Source: Aquimarina longa SW024 (GTDB lineage: Bacteria; Bacteroidota; Bacteroidia; Flavobacteriales; Flavobacteriaceae). Taken from it: DNA of 64,000 nucleotides. Every line of letters begins with the position of its first letter. The first letter of the stretch is position 1. The notes under the pieces were generated by a model. It worked only from the letters and a program-made list of their open reading frames with translations, made no database searches and was not told the origin of the DNA. Below, in pieces: positions 8,937 to 14,890 of this stretch. The position numbers and the translations under genes are program-made. The stretch is from positions 94,302 through 158,301 of the forward strand of contig NZ_AVQK01000023.1 in the NCBI RefSeq assembly GCF_001401755.1, written 5' to 3'.

Positions 8937-9005
8937 TATGATCAAATAGACTGAAGTGATTTCTATATGATTATAGCAGTCATACTTCTACTCTATTTGA
9001 TCATA
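8937..9005. repeat. Long inverted repeat, possible terminator or processing hairpin
   Basis: Perfect 13-bp arms TATGATCAAATAG (8937-8949) and CTATTTGATCATA (8993-9005) enclose a 43-bp interior with further complementarity (CTGAAGT with ACTTCTA). The structure ends 9 bp from the stop of the methyltransferase gene and lies 127 bp upstream of the lipoprotein gene. It has no clean U-run, so it may be a processing or stability hairpin rather than a classical terminator. Confidence 0.6.
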
Positions 9006-9014
9006 GCATTCTGG

Positions 9015-9638
9015 TTATTTTTTTCGTCCAACAAATCGTACTACTGCGCCTTTTCCATTATGGTATAGTCCTTCGCTTAATTCGATTTCTTTTTCTACTA
9101 GTTCTATAATCTCATAATTCTTAAAATCTGATTTTAGTTCCTCAACAGAGAATAATGATGATATATCTTTAGGTCCTCCTACTTTTGGGTTTTTAGTCGT
9201 GTACTCGATGTGTGTTTTGCTAAATGCTTCAAAAATAATAATCCCTCCTTTACGCAGATAGTTATTAAGTGTTTGGTGATACATTGATTTGATCTCTGGA
9301 GGGAAATGTGCATAGATTAAGGCTATTGCATCAAATTGTTCATTCTTATAACCTAAATTCTCTAATTCACCTATCTTGTAATCAATAGTTACGTTTTTTT
9401 TATCTGCTAGCGCTACTGCTTTATTTTTTCCTTCGATACTAATATCAAATGCAGAGACATCCCAACCTTTACTGGCTGCAAATACTGCATTACGCCCTTC
9501 GCCTTCTGCCGCAAATAGTATCGTTCCTGTTTTTAGGTTTTGTAATTGCTCTTTTAAATACTCATTAGGTAATTCGCCATATGCAAATTCACTTTCACTA
9601 TATCTGTCATTCCATTTAGTCAGCCAAGTATCTTTCAT
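9015..9638 (-). CDS. Class I SAM-dependent methyltransferase
   Basis: The 207-aa product is a single Rossmann-type methyltransferase domain. Motif I appears as [15 protein letters not shown] (residues 41-55, glycine-rich SAM loop) and is followed by the acidic strand end [20 protein letters not shown] segment is the motif IV region. The N-terminal [20 protein letters not shown] is typical of the TehB/thiopurine-methyltransferase-like group in Flavobacteria. The substrate cannot be read from the sequence. No signal peptide is present, so it is cytoplasmic. Confidence 0.88.
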   Translation of the reverse strand: MKDTWLTKWNDRYSESEFAYGELPNEYLKEQLQNLKTGTILFAAEGEGRNAVFAASKGWDVSAFDISIEGKNKAVALADKKNVTIDYKIGELENLGYKNEQFDAIALIYAHFPPEIKSMYHQTLNNYLRKGGIIIFEAFSKTHIEYTTKNPKVGGPKDISSLFSVEELKSDFKNYEIIELVEKEIELSEGLYHNGKGAVVRFVGRKK

Positions 9639-9678
9639 AGGTTTGCTATATTTATTGTTTTGGTTATCTATTTTGTTT

Positions 9679-10245
9679 CTAATTCTTCTCTTTTTCTGAT
9701 GTTGATAATTTTACCAGTTTATCACTCATATAAGCAACTATTAACTCTTCTCTTCCTGTCTTAATAGGATGGTATTGAAAACCGCATGTTCCTTTTTCTA
9801 TTGTAAACTGATATTCTTTAGAATAACTTACGGAACTATCACCTAGCTCGTACTTTTCTCCTAGAATTTCCTGAAATTTTTCTAATAGTTTTTTTTCATT
9901 GGCTCTGGATGGAAGTACTTTCATTTCTAAATACTGTATCTCATCTAGGTTGTCTTCTAAAACAAAAAACACGATGGTTTTTACGGGGATATCAAACAGA
10001 TATATTTCGTTCTTTTGTACATGTTCTCTACCTGAGTATGTATCTTGCAAGCATTCATAAACGATCATATCTACTCCATATATAGTTTCTTTCTTAGCAT
10101 TAAATAAGGGCATCTCTATTAAGGATTTTCCAGGATCTACTTTATTAATGATGTTAGAAATATCAATTCTATTTTGAGAAAACCCTAAAAATGTGCTGAA
10201 CATAATGAGTATCGATAGATATTGAAGATGTTGTGTTACTGCCAT
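9679..10245 (-). CDS. Secreted protein of unknown function at the end of the vgrG island
   Basis: The 188-aa product has an N-terminal signal peptide (hydrophobic [14 protein letters not shown], cleavage before or at Gln-24). The periplasmic domain has one Cys pair ([15 protein letters not shown]). The segment [19 protein letters not shown] weakly resembles the YENDFGEEYTWKTSDRQIT segment of the 161-aa lipoproteins nearby. It may therefore belong to the same loose group of small envelope proteins that often guard against secreted toxins. It starts 16 bp after the stop of the internally deleted gene, so it is the last member of the vgrG transcript. I do not recognise a family; immunity function is inference. 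Confidence 0.65.
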   Translation of the reverse strand: MAVTQHLQYLSILIMFSTFLGFSQNRIDISNIINKVDPGKSLIEMPLFNAKKETIYGVDMIVYECLQDTYSGREHVQKNEIYLFDIPVKTIVFFVLEDNLDEIQYLEMKVLPSRANEKKLLEKFQEILGEKYELGDSSVSYSKEYQFTIEKGTCGFQYHPIKTGREELIVAYMSDKLVKLSTSEKEKN

Positions 10246-10261
10246 ATTGATTTGGTTTATT

Positions 10262-10792
10262 TTATATCACTGTTAAGGGATCTCCTTTTGTTTTACGTTG
10301 TAAACGAAAATCTAAGTATATCGTATCCTTAGGATCTTTTTTATTCTGTAGCCTAATTACTCCTTCTCCATCTACCTTATGTAATAACATTACCAATTTA
10401 CCATACCCCTGAAACTCTATTTTAAACGTTTCTGGTACTAACGGTTGTACTTCATACGCATTATTTTGTATAAGGCCTACAAATTCTTTTTGACGTAGTG
10501 TTTTTTCGTTAGTTTTATACAGTAAACAAGAGGTTATGAGCTCTTCTCGCTCTCTCACCAATGCTAAATATCCATTAATATCCCTGTTTTTGATAATTTT
10601 GTACATTGCCTTATACGTTTCTAACACTTCCTTTTGTATCTCTTTTTTTCTTATCCTTATACGCTGCTCTGAGATCAATAGATGAGCGCCACCCTGTATA
10701 TGAAAATGGAACCTCGGCATCAAAAGTACTACGCCATTCGTATATCGGTAAGCCTTCGAGTTTGTTTGAAGTTTTTGGTTCATAGTTACCAT
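10262..10792 (-). pseudogene. Internally deleted copy of the 369-aa lipoprotein gene with a compensated frameshift
   Basis: Bases 10262-10789 match 12409-12936 (C-terminal half of the 369-aa gene) at about 97% by eye. The DNA then jumps to sequence matching 13516 onward (start region of the same gene), so about 580 bp coding for the signal peptide and N-terminal domain are deleted. The ATG at 10792 is out of frame for the first 50 residues (MVTMNQKLQTNSKAY). One extra base in the T-run at 10632-10640 (seven T's against five T's plus an extra C in the intact copy) restores the native frame at KEIQKEVLETYKAM. The result is an open 176-aa frame with a foreign N-terminus and no lipoprotein signal, probably non-functional. 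Confidence 0.75.
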
Positions 10793-10815
10793 ATATCAGA
10801 TTTTAAAAATAATGC

Positions 10816-11301
10816 TTAAAAAACAAGTAACTTATGATCTAATATTGCTTCGCTAAAAAAGGTGTTTTGCGGAATATTAGGGTAGTCCTTAGTATGGTTT
10901 AGCGTAATCTGTCGATCACTTGTTTTCCATGTATATTCTTCTCCAAAATCATTTTCATAGACTTTAGTATTTGTTCCATATAGATCCTGTAAGGTGGTAT
11001 TATACTTTGTTACATTATCAATCCCTTTGGATTTTATAGTATATCCTACAATTTTACCTTGCTTGCAGAATACAAATAGGTCTTCTCCTAAAAAAGTAGT
11101 ATGTCTAAAATCTGATTGTGGTAGCTTGTAATATGCAAAATAATTGTCTCCCTCTTTAGGGTATGTATCTAGCATCGCTTCTGATTTACCTATCAATTCT
11201 TCTACTATGATAGGATCTGATGAACAACTTAGTCCTATAGTGGTCAGTAAAACTCCTGTAGATGCTATAATTGTTGTTTCTATAAATTTTCTACGATGCA
11301 T
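10816..11301 (-). CDS. Small lipoprotein with twin-arginine-like signal, copy A
   Basis: The 161-aa product starts MHRRKFIETT and has a hydrophobic stretch and lipobox (TIGLSC, Cys-26); the Arg-Arg pair in RRKFI resembles a Tat motif. The mature domain (about 135 aa) has two segments with tyrosines and aspartates (NYFAYYKLPQSDFRHTT; YENDFGEEYTWKTS) and no recognised family. The protein is identical, residue for residue, to the gene at 13542-14027 (offset 2726 bp). The spacing to the upstream 275-aa gene (33 bp) and downstream gene (23 bp) is also conserved between the copies. An envelope-located immunity or accessory role in the vgrG island is inference from position and signal. Confidence 0.72.
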   Translation of the reverse strand: MHRRKFIETTIIASTGVLLTTIGLSCSSDPIIVEELIGKSEAMLDTYPKEGDNYFAYYKLPQSDFRHTTFLGEDLFVFCKQGKIVGYTIKSKGIDNVTKYNTTLQDLYGTNTKVYENDFGEEYTWKTSDRQITLNHTKDYPNIPQNTFFSEAILDHKLLVF

Positions 11302-11334
11302 ATCTGTCGATGTTTATACTTCTAACTTATTTTT

Positions 11335-12162
11335 TTATATAATACTAAATCCTTTTTCTTTACTACGCATATGGAGTTTAGTATCAAACTCTACATTTCC
11401 TTGTGTTTTAGAATCAGGGCTTTTATACTGTAGTGCCGCACTACCATCTATACGAATTAAGCGAACTAACTTACCGTATCCCATTATTTCTAACTGTAAC
11501 GATGAAGCATCAAGTGGTACTATTTCTAATTTTTGATTAAATAGTTCTGTTGCTCCATTCATAAAACTTTTTTTGCGCTCCTCAGAGAAATAAAAGGCTT
11601 GCTCTTGCAATGCCATTTTTTCTTTAGATAACTCTAAGAATTTTGTTACATTATGAGATGCCATTACTGCATGTATCTGCCGATAGGTACTTAACACTTC
11701 TGCAAATAAATCTTCTTCTTTTATCTCGCTGAGATCTTCTGAGTTTTGCCAACCATCTAATACAAAAGGTAGTTCTACTTCTATCTCTGTACTAATCTCA
11801 AAAGTAGGGTAATTAATATTTTCACTTAATCCATCCCAAGGGGATTCTATTTTTGGATGAAATTGTGTTAATGTATTATCCCAATCTTTACTATTACAGA
11901 CATAAAATTCTATACCTAAATATGCATTGTCTTCTGTTAATGATTCTTCACCTTTTCTAGGTTTCATCTTACCTACTATTTTATACGTCCCACTCTGAAG
12001 TACAACTTGATTGATTGGAATAAATCCTGTTGATCTATCTCTTCCTCTTGTTTCTTCTCCTTTAAAAGTACTTATCAGCACATCATTTACATAAATTTCT
12101 GTTGTGCAATAAGAATTATGTCTTAATTGATAATATGGATTATCTAAATAATTCTTTTTCAT
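11335..12162 (-). CDS. vgrG-island cassette protein, 275 aa, copy A (variable N-half, constant C-part)
   Basis: The 275-aa product has no signal peptide. Residues 1-100 form a domain with the pattern VNDV...INQxxLQSGxYKxVGKMxPRK. The same pattern, diverged, is seen in copy B (14061-14888), in the 369-aa lipoprotein and at the start of the chimeric 71-aa ORF. From residue 101 (FHPKIESPWDG) to the end the protein is identical to copy B. The constant part has a helical region (EVLSTYRQIHAVMASHNVTK) and a terminal strand-rich region (GYGKLVRLIRIDG). I do not recognise a family. The cassette position after an OmpA-domain spike protein suggests a partner, chaperone or immunity role, unproven. Confidence 0.72.
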   Translation of the reverse strand: MKKNYLDNPYYQLRHNSYCTTEIYVNDVLISTFKGEETRGRDRSTGFIPINQVVLQSGTYKIVGKMKPRKGEESLTEDNAYLGIEFYVCNSKDWDNTLTQFHPKIESPWDGLSENINYPTFEISTEIEVELPFVLDGWQNSEDLSEIKEEDLFAEVLSTYRQIHAVMASHNVTKFLELSKEKMALQEQAFYFSEERKKSFMNGATELFNQKLEIVPLDASSLQLEIMGYGKLVRLIRIDGSAALQYKSPDSKTQGNVEFDTKLHMRSKEKGFSII

Positions 12163-12175
12163 TTTGATTAATTTT

Positions 12176-12391
12176 TTAAGTGATGTATTGTTTCTTTAAA
12201 GGAAGTGTCTCTCCATCAATAACCTTTTTTTCTATCTTAAAATTACTACTCCACCATCCAACTTCACCTTTAATTTCTCCAATAATCATGACACCTGAAA
12301 ATTTTAAAACAGGAATATCATCAACCAGAATTATTCCCGAACAATTTATACTAGGATATAACTCATAATAAGGTTTGCTTATTTGTCTCAT
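12176..12391 (-). CDS. Chimeric 71-aa ORF: cassette N-terminus fused to tail of OmpA-type protein
   Basis: Residues 1-30 (MRQISKPYYELYPSINCSGI and on to DDIPV) align with the N-terminus of the 275-aa proteins (copy B: KPIYSVYSTIYSSGTI...NDVPV). From VLKFSGVM the sequence matches the last 46 or so residues of the 874-aa protein (PVLKFSGVMLSVEIEGELGW), including the GWW pair and a similar tail. The junction falls in a shared CCTGTTTTAAAATTTTCAGG-like stretch. It is best read as a recombination scar left when a tandem repeat of the cassette lost the DNA in between. It sits in the operon between the 369-aa and 275-aa copy A genes (17 and 13 bp gaps), so it is probably translated, but I doubt a function. 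Confidence 0.6.
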   Translation of the reverse strand: MRQISKPYYELYPSINCSGIILVDDIPVLKFSGVMIIGEIKGEVGWWSSNFKIEKKVIDGETLPLKKQYIT

Positions 12392-12408
12392 TATATAATT
12401 AATTGATA

Positions 12409-13518
12409 TTATATTACTGTTAAGGGATCTCCTTTTGTTTTACGTTGTAAACGAAAATCTAAGTATATCATATCCTTAGGATCTTTTTTATTCTGTAGTC
12501 TAATTACTCCTTCTCCATCTACCTTATGTAATAGCATTACCAATTTACCATACCCCTGAAACTCTATTTTAAACGTTTCTGATACTAACGGTTGTACTTC
12601 ATACGCATTATTTTGTATAAGGTCTACAAATTCTTTTTGACGTAGTGTTTTTTCGTTAGTTTTATACAGTAAACAAGAGGTTATGAGCTCTTCTCGCTCT
12701 CTCACCAATGCTAAATATCCATTAACATCCCTGTTTTTGATAATTTTGTGCATTGCCCTATACGTTTCTAACACTTCCTTTTGTATCTCTTTTTCCTTAT
12801 CCTTATAAGCTGCTCTGAGATCAATAGATGAGCGCCACCCTGTATATGAAAATGGAACCTCGGCATCAAAAGTACTACGCCACTCGTATATCGGTAAGCC
12901 TTCGAGTTTGTTTGGAGTTTTTGGTTCATAATCACCATCATATTCTTCTTGATGCTCTTCACTATATTTGGTTATCCATTGCTTATCACTTTGATTGATT
13001 ACAATTCCATTGTGCCCATTCATTTGGTTGTTATACGTTACCGTTTTTAGGTTTCTATCTCTAAAATGTGAAAAAGTTAATTTCATCTGTCCCTCTCCTT
13101 TTGGAAAAACCTCTACCCCATATCTAGGATACATTCGTACTTTTATTTCGTGAGTTCCACTAGTCAATAACAATTGATTGATATCATGATCTCCTGTCAT
13201 CCCTCCCCTTCTTGCTGTTATAGGTCCCATAAGTTTTAACAACAACACATCATCAACAAAAACCTCATATTGACATTGTCCACTATTAATATAAATACGA
13301 TTAGTACGTTCTTCTGTGATAGCAGTATCTATAGGAATAGGAAATGTTTTTTCTTGTATTTCTTTATTTTGTATACCTGTTCTGTTTTTCCAAAATTGTT
13401 CTTTTGTTGTTATCTGGGCTTTAGCTCCTTTAGAAAAACTGTGTTCCTTACATGATATGCATAATCCTATTACTAGTAGTAGTACTCCTATTGTACTAAT
13501 TTGTTTATAAATTACCAT
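12409..13518 (-). CDS. vgrG-island lipoprotein, 369 aa, related to the 275-aa proteins
   Basis: The product has a signal peptide and lipobox (VIGLCISC; Cys-23 is the likely lipidated residue). The mature part has the same two-part plan as the 275-aa cassette proteins. The N-terminal domain contains VDDVLLLKLMG and INQLLLTSGTHEI. The C-terminal part contains PFSYTGWRSSIDL, a helical stretch (EVLETYRAMHKIIK) and GYGKLVMLLHKVDG. The family relation is visible but distant. An internally deleted duplicate lies at 10262-10792. A lipidated and a non-lipidated version of one fold in one operon suggests action in two compartments, for example immunity inside and outside the inner membrane; that is inference. 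Confidence 0.72.
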   Translation of the reverse strand: MVIYKQISTIGVLLLVIGLCISCKEHSFSKGAKAQITTKEQFWKNRTGIQNKEIQEKTFPIPIDTAITEERTNRIYINSGQCQYEVFVDDVLLLKLMGPITARRGGMTGDHDINQLLLTSGTHEIKVRMYPRYGVEVFPKGEGQMKLTFSHFRDRNLKTVTYNNQMNGHNGIVINQSDKQWITKYSEEHQEEYDGDYEPKTPNKLEGLPIYEWRSTFDAEVPFSYTGWRSSIDLRAAYKDKEKEIQKEVLETYRAMHKIIKNRDVNGYLALVREREELITSCLLYKTNEKTLRQKEFVDLIQNNAYEVQPLVSETFKIEFQGYGKLVMLLHKVDGEGVIRLQNKKDPKDMIYLDFRLQRKTKGDPLTVI

Positions 13519-13541
13519 ATATTAGATTTTAAAAATAATAT

Positions 13542-14027
13542 TTAAAAAACAAGTAACTTATGATCTAATATTGCTTCGCTAAAAAAGGTGTTTTGCGGAA
13601 TATTAGGGTAGTCCTTAGTATGGTTTAGCGTAATCTGTCGATCACTTGTTTTCCATGTATATTCTTCTCCAAAATCATTTTCATAGACTTTAGTATTTGT
13701 TCCATATAGATCCTGTAAGGTGGTATTATACTTTGTTACATTATCAATCCCTTTGGATTTTATAGTATATCCTACAATTTTACCTTGCTTGCAGAATACA
13801 AATAGGTCTTCTCCTAAAAAAGTAGTATGTCTAAAATCTGATTGTGGTAGCTTGTAATATGCAAAATAATTGTCTCCCTCTTTAGGGTATGTATCTAGCA
13901 TCGCTTCTGATTTACCTATCAATTCTTCTACTATGATAGGATCTGATGAACAACTTAGTCCTATAGTGGTCAGTAAAACTCCTGTAGATGCTATAATTGT
14001 TGTTTCTATAAATTTTCTACGATGCAT
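13542..14027 (-). CDS. Small lipoprotein with twin-arginine-like signal, copy B
   Basis: This is the same 161-aa protein as at 10816-11301, with no residue differences, and the DNA of the two copies appears identical through the gene. Signal MHRRKFI with lipobox TIGLSC (Cys-26). It is 23 bp upstream of the 369-aa lipoprotein gene and 33 bp downstream of the 275-aa copy B gene, all on the minus strand. Because it lies beside the intact cassette members, this copy is likely the parental one. Function unknown; an envelope role in the vgrG island is likely from its signal and position. Confidence 0.72.
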   Translation of the reverse strand: MHRRKFIETTIIASTGVLLTTIGLSCSSDPIIVEELIGKSEAMLDTYPKEGDNYFAYYKLPQSDFRHTTFLGEDLFVFCKQGKIVGYTIKSKGIDNVTKYNTTLQDLYGTNTKVYENDFGEEYTWKTSDRQITLNHTKDYPNIPQNTFFSEAILDHKLLVF

Positions 14028-14060
14028 ATCTGTCGATGTTTATACTTCTAACTTATTTTT

Positions 14061-14888
14061 TTATATAATACTAAATCCTTTTTCTTTACTACGCATATGG
14101 AGTTTAGTATCAAACTCTACATTTCCTTGTGTTTTAGAATCAGGGCTTTTATACTGTAGTGCCGCACTACCATCTATACGAATTAAGCGAACTAACTTAC
14201 CGTATCCCATTATTTCTAACTGTAACGATGAAGCATCAAGTGGTACTATTTCTAATTTTTGATTAAATAGTTCTGTTGCTCCATTCATAAAACTTTTTTT
14301 GCGCTCCTCAGAGAAATAAAAGGCTTGCTCTTGCAATGCCATTTTTTCTTTAGATAACTCTAAGAATTTTGTTACATTATGAGATGCCATTACTGCATGT
14401 ATCTGCCGATAGGTACTTAACACTTCTGCAAATAAATCTTCTTCTTTTATCTCGCTGAGATCTTCTGAGTTTTGCCAACCATCTAATACAAAAGGTAGTT
14501 CTACTTCTATCTCTGTACTAATCTCAAAAGTAGGGTAATTAATATTTTCACTTAGTCCATCCCAAGGGGATTCTATTTTTGGATGAAACTTATGTCTTGA
14601 TTTTTTCCATTTATCTGAATCCGCTTCAGCTAAATAAAAATCAAGTGACATTACTTCTTCTTCTGTTATTGTTTTTTTATTTTTTCTAGGTAACATCTTG
14701 CCTACTACCTTATACTTACCACTTTGAAGTAAAACCTGATTAATAATAGTATCCCCACTATACCCTCCTGTACCATTTGTATCCTCTCCATACCAATCGA
14801 CTACAGGTACATCATTAACTTTAATTGTTCCAGAGCTGTAAATGGTAGAATAGACTGAATAAATGGGTTTTTCAAATTTGCTCATCAT
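14061..14888 (-). CDS. vgrG-island cassette protein, 275 aa, copy B
   Basis: The product begins 2 bp after the stop of the 874-aa gene, which implies translational coupling. An ATG one codon further in (14885) is equally possible. The N-terminal 100 residues (VNDVPVVDWYGE; INQVLLQSGKYKVVGKMLPR) differ from copy A at most positions. The C-terminal 175 residues are identical to copy A, with one silent DNA difference seen (14555 G, 11829 A). No signal peptide or membrane helix. Immediate coupling to the 874-aa protein is what is often seen for an effector's chaperone or immunity partner, but no family is recognised. Confidence 0.72.
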   Translation of the reverse strand: MMSKFEKPIYSVYSTIYSSGTIKVNDVPVVDWYGEDTNGTGGYSGDTIINQVLLQSGKYKVVGKMLPRKNKKTITEEEVMSLDFYLAEADSDKWKKSRHKFHPKIESPWDGLSENINYPTFEISTEIEVELPFVLDGWQNSEDLSEIKEEDLFAEVLSTYRQIHAVMASHNVTKFLELSKEKMALQEQAFYFSEERKKSFMNGATELFNQKLEIVPLDASSLQLEIMGYGKLVRLIRIDGSAALQYKSPDSKTQGNVEFDTKLHMRSKEKGFSII

Positions 14889-14890
14889 AT

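Noticed and set aside
12768..12962. 64-residue reading with MNQKLQTNSKAYRY
   Set aside because: It is an out-of-frame reading inside the 369-aa gene. It matters only because the deleted copy at 10262-10792 uses this frame for its first 50 residues.
13870..14262. 130-residue plus-strand reading, with an identical one at 11144-11536
   Set aside because: It is identical in the two copies only because the DNA is duplicated; it is antisense to the 161-aa and 275-aa genes and shows no protein character.
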